From NCBI GenBank assembly GCA_032768795.1, contig CP136490.1:4030001-4094000 (forward strand): a stretch of DNA of 64,000 bases, written 5' to 3'. Positions within the stretch are counted from its first letter, which is position 1, and each line of letters begins with the position of its first letter. This document shows, piece by piece, positions 10,232 through 23,414 of the stretch. The notes beneath the pieces are model-generated. The model was not told the origin of the DNA, ran no database searches, and saw only the letters and a program-made list of their open reading frames with translations. Made by a program: the position numbers and the translations under genes. This stretch comes from Tremella fuciformis (Eukaryota; Basidiomycota; Tremellomycetes; Tremellales; Tremellaceae).

Positions 10232-13200
10232 ATGGTCGTCGGGGGGCATGTCCCCACCCCTCCCCCTGGTCTCCTCGACGTTGTGTTCGCCCCTCATACA
10301 CCTATCCCGACTACACCTCCATCCCATGGTCCGAAGAAGCGGCATTACTATACCTGCGCCGGCGAGACACTCTCCTGGGATCCGACCTGGTACTTTGAGC
10401 CATGGTTCACTTCATACCGAGCTTCTTACGATGCCGCGGCCTCGACGGGACCTATCGATCCCCCGATATCGGTTATCGAGACCGTCTCTGCTTGTTCGGC
10501 TGCTCTGAGCGTATCTAGCGCAGTGGGGAGTGTGGAGGCTTCGTTATCAGCAGAAGACTGGGAGGGCACGACCACTACTCAAATAGGTCCAACCACAGTC
10601 ACTCTCACCGGAGCTGCTACTTCGAGTCCGCCTACAGACACCACTCGCACCACTCGCACCACAAGGACGACCAGAACAGCAAGAACCACTGGAACGTTAG
10701 GAGCGAGCTCGAGTAGCACCATAGCAGTGACTGGTTCGACCGGCACATCGACGTTGACAGGGGCCGCCAGTTCGTCAACCGCTGCTGTTTCGGTCACCAG
10801 TATCTCTACGACAGCCTCGCAATCGCTCCCTACATCTAGCTCCAGCTCGGCGTCAAGCATTTCAACACAAACTAGAACACCCTCCCCACAGAGTGTGGTT
10901 ACCAATGCCGCCTCTATCAATCGATGTGCAGGCGACTGGGATTGGCAGGCGTGGGGCGCTATCTCCGCGCTAATTCTGGGAGCCATAGTCGGGGGTGTGA
11001 TATGGGTTCTATGGGGTCTCTTGCGTCGCCGACAACCTGGTCTCTATTCGCCTCGTACTTGGTTCATCCCCTATAGGTAAGGTTCGAGCTCCGTCCGAGC
11101 CTTTCAATCTGACTGCAGCTCGAGGCCCTCTCGCCCATGGACTGTCACCGCCTTTCTTTTCCCCTTTCTGCACATGCCGAAGGTCGCCTCGGATCACCCC
11201 ATCGCAGCTGGACAATCTTCGCTAAGAGTCATCTTTGCAGCCTTAAAGCTTGCTGCGATCTCTTCTGTGGCAGCCTTGGCGGGTGCTTTGCCTATCATAA
11301 TCGCCGATGTCCCTTGCCTTTCTCGAACGGCGCCGCAGAATCGATTAGGCGGTAGGCTTGGCTCCCTCACCGATCTCTCGCTGCTGCGCCTGCTCGATGC
11401 CAGAGATCCGAGTCCCGACTCTGCCAACATCTCCGCCTATCTTCGACTGCCAATGTATCGACGAGCCCTATCCTCAACAGTACGATCCGCCATAGGCTCC
11501 GCTCGCGTCCGGCTCATCGTCTTACTCGTTATAATCGTAATCGTGTCTGTTGGTGGCGGTCTCTTCACTATCGCTCGGGCATATTCAGCTTTCGCCAAGA
11601 GCCACGAGGAGTTCGAAGGAGAGGTCTGTCATGGACTAGACATGGTCTTCGTGTCTGCCGACCGGGCCCCTGGCTGGAGGGAGAAGAGCGAAGAAAGGTT
11701 GTCGAAATCTCTCAAGGATATTTGCCGGGATTCGAACAAGGAGGAATCGAGGGACGTTGACGTTGTTGGCGTCTTCGCCATTCCGTGAGTCACGGGCTTG
11801 TGGCAAACTCAGGCTGATTGTCCAAGACATACTTCCGACTTGCTTGATCAGGTTGTGGAGCGAGAAGAGATCTTGCATCGCCTGGAGGAAGCCGAAGCGG
11901 TCTGGATAGACGCTCAAAGTACAGGTCGCACGTCCAATCCCTCAACGATATTCCAGCTCGCCGACGACTCAGCTCGCCAGATACCCGTGCGCAGACGATC
12001 GAGTGCTTCCAAGGGCTACAATCGTTTGTCCAGCGACAGAAAACGATCAGGCTCTCATTCTCATCTAGAAATGCCCGTCATGACGGCCCCAACAAAGGCG
12101 GACAGTATCGACTCGAAAAGCAGGTTCCATGAGATCAATCAAGACTCGGAGCTTCTGGGAGGCAAATTCGAGCTCGGACAACGAATCAAGAAGAATGAAC
12201 AAGGGGAATGGGTTGCCGACCCGTCTCCAATAGCCTCGGAGCCTTCCAATCCGCTTGCTTCTGGCGCCTCCCACGACTCGCACGACTCGGCTGCGACGAG
12301 TGCCGAGGAAGAAGGTGCACAAAGCGCAGAAGGTCCTCCCAGACGCTCTGGAGAGGGTGTCCGCTTTGCTTCCCCGACAGCTGCCGAGCCCTCGCACATC
12401 GAACAAGCTGGAGGGCGCGACCTTCAGTCCTCCCCCGTCGGAGTCTCCTCGCCGAATGCGATGACGCCGACCCCGCCTACGCTTTCAGCCCAGCCGAGGG
12501 CCGTCGAATCACGAGAACACCCTCAGGCCCAAGGCCACCTTCGGGATCTCTGCCTGCAATACCGAGCTTTGAATACTGAGATTCTTTCGATGCAACAACA
12601 GACCTTCTCCGGCATGATCACTGGATCTGTGCCAATCGAAGGTTGGATAGTGGTCGGACGAGGCGTGCGTCATCTTCAACACATTCAGACGATTCTAGGC
12701 CATACCAAAGAAGACATACTCTGGGAGAATATCGGTCGCCAGCCAAAAGAGCAGATTTTCTGGTGCAAAGTTATCGCGATCGGCATCGTGTTGTCTGCCA
12801 TCAGTCAGTGACAGCCGTCGTGGACAGTTCATTGCTGACACCGCAGCTGTGCCATTCATGGCCTTGACCGTGGGGACTGCTCCGGGATTTGCACACTACT
12901 TGGGACTCATGTGGCCCCTAGAGAGGATCGACGGGCTTGGATCCGGCTTGGCCGAAGGCCTTGCCCCCGCGATTGCGCTCTCGCTTGCCGGAACAGTGGC
13001 ACTATGGCTCATCAATCGTGCGTCAGGATTGACTTGGCAGATATCAGATACCTGACTAGCAGGAGCTGCTCGTGACGTTCATACGATATCATCAACACGA
13101 CAGTCAGAGCTCTCCTACAAGGCGACGTTTTATCTCTTATTGTGGAACTGCATCCTTTGGCCTGTGACCGCCGGTGCTCTCGAGTTTGCCGTGCAAGCCT

Positions 13201-14507
13201 TCGCTCTCGATGTGCAGGAGGGACGGTTTGTCGGCGATGGCGCCGTGTTCTCTAGTGAGTCAAAAGTGGCGATGACCGAAGCGCGCCTGACAATTAGCAT
13301 GGTTTATGTTCGTCTTGCTGCTCAACCTCGCAATCATCATCCCCGGGATGTATTTGCTCCGACCGCACCGCCTCATGCGACACATGCGTGATCGTCGCAA
13401 AGTGCTCACTCCGCGACAACGCTTTCGCGGTGCGTCTTTCGCCAGCAGCAGGCTACGAGCTGACTCTTAGTCAATCTACCATCTGCCTTCAACCCATCTT
13501 ACGCGCTAGCACCCATTATGATCTCGGTATTTTACGCCACTTCCCTGCTCTTTCTCTTTCCTCTGCTCACCATACCTATCCTGCTTTTGCTGTACCTTGG
13601 CTTTGTAGCTGTCCGGCACACGTCTGAATACGTCGCCGTCGACAAATCGGGCTCATTCGCCAGTGCGCGTCTATGGATGTGGTCCATCCGGCGGTTCGGG
13701 TGGTGCCTCGCGCTCCAACCTCTCATCTACGGTCTCGTCCTTCTCAGTCGGGACGAGTGGGCCATCGCAGGGGCATCACTGGGTATCGCCGCCCTCACCG
13801 TATTCCTCTCGGAACTCCTTACTGTCCTCTTGCACCCCCAGCCCTCCGCCGGCAGACTGTCTGTCGAAGCCCGCACGGCACTGAGCAAGATGGAGCGCAG
13901 CATGCAGCCACCGCGGACGACAGCAGAAAAGGCGGTCCAGCGGCGCACATCTGAATCGTCCGTGCTACAGCGCATTGCCGGTCTCCTGCCCGGCTACTCG
14001 CGACTGCCAGCCGGCTGCCCTCTGCCCCTTCCGACCGAACACATCGACGACCTCTTTCAGACCGAATTGGCAGCATGCACTTCTCCCTCCAGCCCGAACG
14101 CTATCGGAGCGTCACGAGACGATTCACCGCCTCCGAGTCCGAGTCGGCCAAATCGCACCCAAGGGTTCTTCCACGATCCCACCGAATCGATACGCGGCCT
14201 GATATACCCCCCAGAGCTGCTCGCGCCTGTCCCGCTCATCTGGCTGCCAAACGATGGGCACGGCGTGGCGGAGCGCGAGGCGGCAGAGCTGGAAAGGACG
14301 TACGGCCTGGTGGCGATCATCGACCCATACCCTTCTGCCCCACGAGCCAATCGCGTTCCGCCCGCACCTCCCGTTCTTCTTCCCAAGAATCAATCGGGTC
14401 TCTTCCGAAGGCGCAAGGCTCTAGATGCTCCGAATGAGCAGGGTCGTCCAGCAGCTCGACCGGCCCCGCCTGTGACAGAGCAAAGCTCTCCTTTGTTGAC
14501 GCCTTGA
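10232..14507 (+). CDS. CSC1/OSCA/TMEM63-family (RSN1_7TM) channel-like membrane protein
   Basis: Seven exons join in frame; introns fall near 11077-11118, 11785-11826, 12804-12846, 13032-13063, 13256-13300 and 13430-13471. The first 230 residues are Ser/Thr-rich (TTRTTRTTRTARTT), probably extracellular and O-glycosylated. A TM segment follows (AISALILGAIVGGVIWVLW), then PRTWFIPY, two more TM segments and a long cytosolic loop with LDQVVEREEILHRLEEAEA. A block of TM helices (VIAIGIVLSAIS, FYLLLWNCILWPVTAGAL, MFVLLLNLAIIIPGMYLL, APIMISVFYATSLLFLFPLL) comes next, and the tail carries PLIWLPNDGHGVAERE. This order matches the RSN1/DUF221 family of calcium-permeable, stress-gated cation channels, but sequence divergence is high. 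No clear signal peptide follows the chosen ATG, so a 5' exon may be missing. Confidence 0.72.
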
Positions 14508-14726
14508 TGAGGACATTGTCTCGAGATACCCTAATCTGCGGAAAGTCAATATGACACACGATCATACAGTACGGCTATGCTACAGTAATCATAAAAGATA
14601 GATCTGTGACAGTGATGACAATTGCCGCGGCAATGATGACTAACGACAACTTGCATCCTGCATTATAGCTGCCAAGGATCAGGTATCAACGGCTCTAGCA
14701 GCACTGGGTTGGTATCTACAGCCCGC

Positions 14727-17700
14727 CTACACGTACAACGCCAACGTCATCGAGTTGACCGAGAGCCAGTTCTGTTCGTCAGCCGTGAATCATTGAGAAT
14801 TGGTCACGTACACCCTCGGTCAGCCATTTCTCTTTCTGCGAGTCGTCAGCTATGCGCACCACGTCACCGCCGTAGAGCTCACATTCAAAAAGTCCAGCGG
14901 CATGTCCACGAGATGACCCTTGATCTTACATAACTCCTCTTTGACCTGTTGCAGGGTCAAGCTCTTGTCCATCACATGTCCCGTCTGCCCTCAGCTGAGT
15001 ATTGAGCCTTCTGGAACCAGACCTACCGCGATGCCCTCGGCGGGCTTGAGGTAGGCGTGATACTCGTCCCACGTCTTGATGCTGTCGTTCGGTACGGGCC
15101 GGAAGACCTTTTCGAATGCTGCCCGATTCGACCGACCCGTTTCGATCCACAGTTTCTGGAAGTCTTCAGAGAGGAAGTCTGCCACTGCGAGATCTTCTGG
15201 AGAGTCAAAGTCGTACTCGTGCGGGACCGGTGCGGGATGCATCGACGCCGTCGGCTGCACATCGGGATCAAAAGCAGCCTGAGGCGGCAGCAGACCAATG
15301 TGCTCCCTGGTGAGTGTCCGACGCCATGTTGCGGCCAAGCGGCTGGCAAGGTATTTCTTGCCGTCCATGGTCGTCTCGATCATATCCTGATCCTCTGCGA
15401 AGTATGAGCAATGTCTATAACTGATGTGTCGATACACGGACCAATGACAATAGCAATCTCCGAGTCGTGGTCTCCGTTCTGACTTCGATCATTGAGGTTT
15501 GCACTACCAACGATGACTCGGCGGTCGTCAACGATCATGATCTTGCTGTGGATGTAGCAAAGCTGCGCGAATCAGACTGCTTATGCTTGATGTCATGACT
15601 GGCAGCCCACCTCGGTGACCATACTTTGCAGCTCTTCTTGCTCGGTCCCGGCCCACGCCTCGTCCATTAATGTCGTCTCATCCTCTAGAGCATGCTGTCC
15701 GACTACATCGATCAGCATATCGCCGCTGAGCAATGTTTTTACGGACTATTATCGGCACTGGGCAATCAGCTTTGACAAGCCACTCGGGGCAGCGACTTAC
15801 ATGTTTTTGTCACTCCGAGGTGCACCTTTCTCGAATCGCTCGATGATGCTCTTTGCCTGAACCGTGTGAGCTTGAGAGCCCCTGTCTCCACCGACACTAA
15901 CCTCATCAACCGTCTTCGGAAGCTTGACAGCTTTGTCCACCATATCACTCTTGCCAATCTCGTCGACGCCAGTCTTTTGGTCGTGTGCCTTCTCGATGTT
16001 GACTACCTCATCCGTGTCGCCTCGAACGTCCTCTGAGCCAACGTAGACTTTGGCCAACGCGACTTGCGCCTCGTGGAAGTTGACGCCCGACTAGCCGATC
16101 AGCCGGCTGAAGCCATTCGCATTGAACGCACATTCTTCTCCATCTCCCTGATATATCCCTCGGGAAAGTTGATCCGGTCATAACTTCGCAGATTCCAGAA
16201 CTGCTTGTTAGCTGAAAGTCTCCTATCTGGAAGCCAATCGGACCGAGAGGTATTCCATACTGCTTGTCAGCAAGCCGTACATAGACAGTCGGTTGCACTC
16301 ACGGGTCGAAGCCTTCTTTGCGAATCATGTCAAAGATAGAATCTCCACCTCGGCAGATCGAACGGTATTGAGCCTCCATGATTGCTTTCAAGCCAGATTG
16401 GCTTGAGATGTCACCAGGCTGCACAATGAGCGCATGACATAGATAGTCGAAGATCTCCTTACGAAGGCACTGCGAATTAGTCGGGATCGCGCATGGCAAA
16501 GGAGCTCACGGCACAGCAGGGATAACCACGATGACCTTGAAACGACGACCTTCACGCGCCGCAGAGATGACACGCTCAGCTATTGCCCTGCCTATCAAAT
16601 TCTCCACCGGTAGACCTGAGCGAGTATTCGTGATGCTACAAACATCAGCAATGAACGTGTACTGAGCGCGGACACACACTGCAAGATTAGCGTTGCACCA
16701 GTCATCTTCCTATGCTCGCACTCACAAAACTGATTCTCAATGTAGATGCAATGGTTGGCCTCGCGAATGAGGCCGATATATGCCTCTTGCGGCATCAGCA
16801 CACCTCTCAGACAGACTAGGAGCGCATGCGTACGCTGTATACTGTCTTCAAGCAAGATTCCGTGGCTCCAGTCAGCTGCAGACCGCAAAACTTGCACGCG
16901 GCATGTCCCGTGCGGCACGGGCTCTGTAGCTCTTGAGGCATCGGAAGGGTGCCAATGATACGGGTGATACCACTGGCGACCCAGCTGGTTCATTAGCGAT
17001 TGAACTACGACCTACACCGGAAGACACGCACCTCTTTCCACTCAGATAGGTGAGGGTGTTCTTTCCGGAATTCGTTCTCCTTGATCTTCTTTTCCTCCTC
17101 GTCGCGCGAGCTGACCGCATCCCAGGCTGAAGGTGAGCGCATGCTCATATTCTGGAATGAACTCACGTTCTGGCAAAGCAAGCCAATCGAAATGGTGAAC
17201 GTGCTTGTATTTGAACTTTTTGACCTTGCTGATCAGCCATGCGCCTCGTGTAAGGTGCGATGCCTACGAAGTTCCATCTCTCGACGAAATGTTGCACAAG
17301 ATCAACCACACTGGGTCCGACAATGGTAAGGGAGGTGTCATGCCACGCTGGACAGGGTGAGCATGAGTAGCCGTCGTGTTGATTTACTCACGCATTCGAG
17401 TGGTGGACTGGATTGCGAGTGCGTTCGAGGTGTATTTCTCGACCGTCTGGAAATCCATAACCCGCGAGTTGTTGTAATCCTGGCCTGGGAAAAGACTCTT
17501 GAACCACTCTGTCGGATGCACGTCTGCCAGTGGGTGATTCCGAGTGTCCCACCGGCCAAAGCATGCGTCCAATCCCCCCATTGCTGCAATCTTGTTGTCG
17601 ACCACGCATAACTTTTCGTGGTGCGAGAAATAGTAGACAAGTTCTCCACCGCTGTGATCGGGATGCCTCATGACTGCGATGTTTTCATGTAGGTCTTCTA

Positions 17701-18529
17701 GGGCGTGCTTGTATCGTCAACATATGAAAGCGGATTTAGACTCTCTCCTGACCTTGGTGTGCTTGGACGACAGCGCCATGGACGCCGTGACCTGGTAATG
17801 TCAGCGGACACTAATTGGCCAATGGCCAACCGACCTCTTTGTACACCATGACGTATACTCTGACCCCTTGTTCTGCCTTCTTCTTGATGAGCCTGTCTAG
17901 ACGCCATTCGGGGAACAATGCAGCTGGACGACGGAGCTGATAAGTCAGAAGGGGGATTCTAGGCAGCTGTGGATCCCTCACTTGTAGCTCTGGTGACAGC
18001 CACCAGTCGAGAATCATGATTGTCTGCCTTTAAGCCTCGCCCAGGAGGGCGACGGCAACGTACCTCCTTGGCACCGTCGATGAGCTCCGAAAGGGCCCAG
18101 AAGTAATCTGTCGATGAGCTTTCAGTGTGCGACATTGCGGGAGTGACGGACCATGCCCATCAACGTGCCACTTGACGATATTGCCTGGAGCTCAGCGTCG
18201 CCGCTCACACTCATCGCTATCCTCACCGTCTCGCTCGCCAGCAAAACTCCTGAACCTGTGGCCATCTCTTATCCGCTCCATCTTGGCATCGACCTCCTGC
18301 TCCCATGCCTCATCGTGCCGGTGATTCGGGTTCCATGTGGTGCTGACGGCCACACCGAGTCTTGACAAGTCAGCCGAGAGGTGGTGTACCTTGCTCTTGA
18401 GCTTGGAGAACTGCAGGCCCATTAGTTGCTTGCTATCTCTGGTGCACTCGAATGACAAAGGGAAGTCGGACTGACAGGGTGACTGGTCGGGTTCGGGGCG
18501 TGAGCCGCGTCGGCTGCGGGGTGGGCCAT
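14727..18529 (-). CDS. Phospholipase D without PX/PH domains
   Basis: Many small minus-strand exons form a PLD of very roughly 850-900 residues. It hydrolyses phosphatidylcholine-type lipids to phosphatidic acid. The first catalytic HKD motif is HHEKLCVVD (near 17600-17625), inside [20 protein letters not shown]. The second is [10 protein letters not shown] (near 15530-15555), followed by SANLNDRS. Between them is the family signature [18 protein letters not shown]. The N-terminus ([12 protein letters not shown]) runs after one intron straight into the catalytic region, so the PX and PH modules of Spo14/PLD1 are absent; short fungal PLDs of this plan are known. The end is [11 protein letters not shown] with the stop at 14727. 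It converges with the channel gene and is divergent to CDC45. Confidence 0.88.
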
Positions 18530-18881
18530 GTTGTTGCCACCGACGCTTCTCTAGCAGTGTGCGTGTGCTCTTGGTTGTGCAAGAGAACACGTTGAGACGA
18601 AGTCGTTGTCAGATAGAGAGAGTGTCAATAATGTCTGTGCCGCGTGGTCGTTGGGCACTGTCGCCCTTGACTTGGCGGTCATTGCGTCATGGCCCGAAAC
18701 GTTTCTCCGGCTGATAACCGATCCCGAATCTTCCTTCTTACGTAAGGAAGTCAGACGCGTTTGCTTTTCGCATCGCGTGTCGAACTGGAAAGCAATTCAT
18801 CTGGAAATCATCCTGGTGATATCGACAGCCTGCTCATCTTGCTCCTCTGTAGCAGCAGCAACTGGGCTTTGACAACGCTCT
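18530..18881. promoter_or_regulatory. Divergent promoter, PLD / CDC45
   Basis: 352 bp lies between the two start codons. It contains an ACGCGT at 18755-18760 (see separate entry) and, about 16 bp before it, the palindrome TTACGTAA (18739-18746), which resembles a bZIP half-site pair. No gene is visible. Confidence 0.45.
18755..18760. promoter_or_regulatory. MCB element (ACGCGT) upstream of CDC45
   Basis: A perfect MluI cell-cycle box lies about 120 bp before the CDC45 start codon. In yeasts MCB sites bind MBF and drive G1/S transcription of replication genes, CDC45 among them. A function here is inferred from position only. Confidence 0.5.
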
Positions 18882-21321
18882 ATGCCTCTTTTACAACCGC
18901 CTTCACCCGAGCTTCGTCACGATGAGCTCAGCTACACGCACGCGTACAATTCGATAGTCTCGCGAGTCAGGCGGAGTGGAGGATCGGGCTCTAGTGGAGT
19001 GGTCATCTTTGTTGGCGTGGACGTGGTGAGCAGCCGATCAGCCCGATGCCAGGAGCAGGGGGAATCTCATTATGCAGGACGGTCTGCTTGCTGCCCGTAT
19101 CCTCGCTTCTCTCTTCCGACAAGATGATGTCCCTTACCGCCTCGTGCCGGTTGGAGGTTACTCGGAACTGGAACAGCGCAGAGACGAAGCGTTTGCGTCT
19201 GATGAGGTAATTCACCGAAATGAATGGAAAGAATCTTGCAGGGCTCACTTCACAGCTACACACACTGATCCTTCTCTCCCTGGGGTCCTTATTGCCCCTG
19301 TCGTCCTACTTTACTTTGCCAAAAGGTTGTCATTTACACATCATCGATTCGCACCGCCCCTGGAATCTGCAAAATCTGTTCGGATTAGACGCAGACTTCA
19401 GCGAGGAAGAAGGCGAAGGCGGCGAAAGACGAGTCTGGGTTTGGGGAGATGGGGACGAAGCGGACCTCGGTAACATCAAGAAGAGCTGGGAGGCGTTGGA
19501 GGTGAGCAGATCACGGTAAGCCTCATTCCAGGCTGACTGCCCAGTATGAGCCGTCCGACTCGGGCTCGGACACCGAAGGCTCGGACGATGAGGCGACCGA
19601 AGACGAGGAGGAAGATGACGGCTCTGGCAGCGAAGCGGAGAGCTCGGCCATGGCTGGGAAGCGGAAAAGGAATGGCTCAGTCGGGGCCAGGGGAAAACGG
19701 CGCAGAGAAGATGATGACCGGGTGAGCGAGGAAGGCGCGAAAGCAACATGTGCCTGACGATCCAGCCGAAACGTCTGCCCCGCGCCGTTCGAGATGCTCA
19801 CTATGATCGGATACAGCGTTACTACGAGGCCGGCACGCATTGGGGCATGTCTGTGGCGCAGACGATATATCTCCTGGCTACGGTTCTCGAGCGCGCTGAC
19901 AATGACCTTCTTTGGCTCGCGATCCTCGGCATCACCTTCCAGTATGTGTCCGCCAGGATCGATCGAGAGCGATACGACCTCAATCAAGAAATCTTCATGG
20001 ACGAGGTCGCTCGCTTGAATCACGAGACGTTCGGAGGGGGAGGGAAGAAAGAGCCAAATCCGGATGACAGGAGTATAGCAAGAAGTGACGAATTGCGTTT
20101 CATGCTCTTTCGGCATTGGAACCTGTACGACGCGATGCTGCACTCTGGCTATGTAGCCGGCAGAATGGGTATATGGAAGGAGAAGGGTCGAAAGAGGCTA
20201 CAAGGCTTGTTGGCAAAGATGGGGTGAGTGCGACAATTATTCTGTTCTTGCTCGACCTGACGCCCAGCTTCTCCCTACAACAGTGTCAGCAGGCTTGGGT
20301 ACATATGGACCGCGATTTGAAACGCCAATTGCCCGACAAACTCGATACTATCGCTCCAGAGTACGGATTGGTGGAGTTGTCATATCCGTCCTTCACGCGC
20401 GCGTTCGGATTCCAGCTCGCCTCCCTGTCGGCGGCAGATGCAGTGGAAGGCTTGTCAGCGCTACTGGAAGCCGCGAAAGGAGTCAGAATGGAGGTGGACA
20501 AGGAGGGTGGCAAGGGTGGCGGCGAATGGTTTGGCGGTACTCGGCTGTGGAACGTGGGCGGTGGAGTAGGAGGTCGCGAGAAGAATGGCGGAGACGAAGA
20601 TAAGGAGAACGTCGATCCTCGTGGGAGTGGTGCTGCAAACGCGAACGGCGAACCGGCAGATACACAAGAGGGGAAGAAGAAGGAACAGGCATGGCACGTC
20701 GCCAACTTCTGGATCGCCTATGACGCGTGCGAAGAGTGAGTCATCGTCTCCCGTTTGACGAGTGATGTTCGCTAAGCCGCAGCATCGCGCTTCTCCGACG
20801 CTCGCTCCCTCTCGCCATGTCCCTGCACAAGGCAATCATCCGTCAAGGCTCGTCCTTGCTCGACAAAGCGACCATTCGCCCGCTCCGGACGTTCCGCTTC
20901 GCAGCGATGAAAGAAGGTCCAGATCTGCGGCTGTTCTGCCACCCGTCCACCCTGTCACGCCTAGCACTGTGGCTCGTCGATGCCACGCGAGATCGTTGGG
21001 CCGAGAAGGACGCCAAAAAGACCAATGGAGCAGTCAAGAGTCTGCCATTCGTCGTGGCGTGCTTGAACGAGGAGACTGGGAATTATCTCGTGGTGGGCGT
21101 CACGGGTAGTCCGGAGTTTGGCGATGTGCGCAAGAAGTGAGCTCGAATGTTGCCACCTGGTACGAGCTGACGCCCGTAGCAAGTTTGGGCTGGCGTTTCA
21201 GCAGGCGGCGGAAGAGTCGGGTGCCGGCGCCAAGCACGATATGTTCGACACGTCCGTGGTGGAGGTCCGCGGGGAAGATCTGGGCGGATTCATCGAGAGC
21301 TTGCATCTGCGGTCTGCGTAG
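18882..21321 (+). CDS. CDC45: DNA replication initiation factor CDC45
   Basis: Cdc45 is the CMG helicase subunit loaded at origins at the G1/S transition. The exons give, in order, SYTHAYNSIVSRVRRSG, VVIFVGVDV and ARILASLFRQDDVPYRLVP. They continue with INLGSLLPLSSYFTLP-type text, an acidic linker (near 19550-19640), a Lys/Arg-rich patch and THWGMSVAQTIYLLATVLER. Then come ELRFMLFRHWNLYDAMLHS and GLVELSYPSFTRAFGFQLAS, and the C-terminus is KFGLAFQQAAEESGA..FIESLHLRSA. These match the DHH-like core and C-terminal helices of Cdc45. About eight introns have GTGAG donors and CTGAC branch sites. A Gly/Glu/Lys-rich insert lies at about 20490-20690. Start and stop are clear. Confidence 0.93.
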
Positions 21322-21749
21322 ACGTCCAGCGGACGGTTCAGGCCGGAGGCTGAAGGACTTGTTGTACCATGTCTCTGCATTTTTGGCCTTTGCATCCTAG
21401 TGCGCTGTAGCTCAGGCACCGAGACACAGGACCGTGCGCAATGGTGGAAGATGTTGATTTGCGCGACAGGGAGAGCCCTTCGGGCCCGATATGCATCAAG
21501 CATCCTATGTGTCCTTCTTGCCCCACTGCCGATCATCCAGGACCGGCTGCCGCCTGCTCGCGTCGAGCGAGGACCGGGCGAGTGAGAGAAGGGGAGATTG
21601 ATGGAGGAGATAGCAGTATAAACACCAAAAAAATGACCAGTGAGATGAGATATGCAGTATACGAAGACAGTTGGTATGGATCGAGCGAGCACGCGTCGTG
21701 TGTGTTGAGGCCCGTCAAAGCAACGGATGATTTGGAGGAGCTCAGAAAG
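21322..21749. other. Convergent intergenic region CDC45 / GH18
   Basis: 428 bp lies between two stop codons. It holds 3' UTR sequence, one ACGCGT (21691) and no convincing coding region. The open frame that crosses it is antisense to the GH18 gene. Confidence 0.4.
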
Positions 21750-23414
21750 TTAAAGACTGGATCTCCATCCGTCCATCAGTCGGTGTTCCACTTGGCAAGA
21801 GGGTGCACCCACGTTGTTCGGCCACTCCCAGAACATGACACCGCCGCCCCATCCTTCTCCCCGCGCCTGGGCCACGCAGTTCTCCAGCAGGTCGCTGGAC
21901 ATGTACCCGTCCGAGGCGGCGTCAGCCGTCATCGGCTTCCCAATGACAATCTTGTTCATCTCGACGCCCGCATGGGCATTGAGCTCCATGACGGCGGTGT
22001 GCGGCCAGTCGCCGCCGGACTTGTCGACGAGGTTGTCGCACGTGTTGTACATGTTCGCACCCTGGTTGTAGAACTGCACATTGTACCAGTCGATCGTGCT
22101 CCCGACGCGCGAGTTGATGGCGATGTACCCGCCGTTCTGGTATATATCGGCGTCGGTGAACCACGGCGCGACTGGCGCGTGCGAGATGACGTACTCGCCG
22201 GCGGGGAGCTGGTTGCGGAGTTCGGTCTGCAGGGAGGAGACCCAGTCTTCGGACTTGCCAGAGTTGAACGCGTCAAAGTCTTCGTAGTCGATGTCGACAC
22301 CGTCCAGGCCGTACTTCTTGACCCAGGCTGCCAGGTCTTGGGCCACAGTGACGGGATCTGCGCCAGAGGTGGTGGGCGTGTCGGTGGACCCAAAGGCAGA
22401 GACCATAAGAGCGATGCCGGCAGCGTGATACTCGTCAAGCACCTGCTTGCGGTACGACGCTGAGAAGCCTTCCCATGCTTGCGCGTTGTCTACGGCGCCA
22501 GAGCCCACCATCCAGAACGCGAGCACGAAGCGGTTGTAGCCCGCGAGAGCGTCTACGGTGGGCATCTCCTCCAGCCAGTCTGCCGGTCAGCACCTGCCTC
22601 AACGCCGGCGGAGATACTCACTGTCGGCGTAGACGACAAAATGGGGTGCCGAGATCGAGCCAATGTCAAGACTGCCCGAGGTGGTGTTGGTCGAGGTCGT
22701 ATTGCTCGAAGTGGTGCCGTTGGTCGACACAGACGTGTGGTGGCCAGTGACAGCAGATGAGGTCGGGGACACCGGCGCCGAGGTGGTCGTGTTGAGCGAA
22801 GCAGAGGTGGTCGTGTGTCCATGATGTCTGCCACCGGTAGAGGTCGACGTGGCACCAAAGGCCGTGGTCGAAGTGGTCGACTCGGTCGTATTGTACCCAT
22901 CGCCGTCCTCCGGATCGGTGGTCGAGTTGCTTGGCGCAATGTAAGACGTGCCAGGATCTGTCGACGAAGTCGAGTTGTCAACCGACCAAGACCAGACACA
23001 GCCAATCGCCTCGGACGAGGCGGAACAAACCACATCGGCGCCCGTGCAGTTCTGCACATTGTTCCACTGATCGTTGTAGCATCCTGCAATCAGACCTCGC
23101 CCTCCAGCCAGACCGATCTTGTTACCAAGAACATAGGGTGACTCACGCTGCAGCTCCCATCCTACACACTGCCAGTTCCCCTCGGTACAGCTTCCAGTGG
23201 TAGTGTTGCTAGTGGCAGAACAGCTCGACGATCGCCGCCGCAGTGGCTGATCAAGCGACAACGAGCCCTCTACCGACCGCGCCTGATGGCGCCGATGTAC
23301 AGTCCGTACTGCCGTACGATGCTGGTGGTACGCGTGCGGGCCGGCCGCCGCGTCTTGCGCGAGGGAGATGGAGAGAAGGAGGAGGCCCAAGGCAGAGTGG
23401 GCGTGGGCGAGCAT
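21750..23414 (-). CDS. Secreted GH18 chitinase-like protein with N-terminal Cys-rich module
   Basis: From the ATG at 23414 the product begins with a signal peptide (MLAHAHSALGLLLLSISLAQ) and a basic pro-like segment. A short Cys-rich module follows (CTEGNWQCVGWELQ, intron, CYNDQWNNVQNCTGADVVCS), resembling small fungal carbohydrate-binding modules. Next is a long Ser/Thr-rich linker, then the GH18 barrel. The barrel carries the catalytic signature DGVDIDYED (near 22277-22303), whose final Glu is the expected proton donor, plus FVLAFWMVGSG and GGVMFWEWPNN. Two introns are supported: one ends in CTGATTGCAG after ELQ, the other lies between VVYAD and NWLEEMP. It is likely a cell-wall chitinase or a chitin-binding relative; the substrate is not proven. 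Confidence 0.85.

Noticed and set aside
21441..22463. 340-codon open frame on the plus strand between CDC45 and the GH18 gene
   Set aside because: It is antisense to the GH18 catalytic domain, which has clear family motifs. The composition (Arg/Val/His runs) is that of a GC-rich shadow frame.
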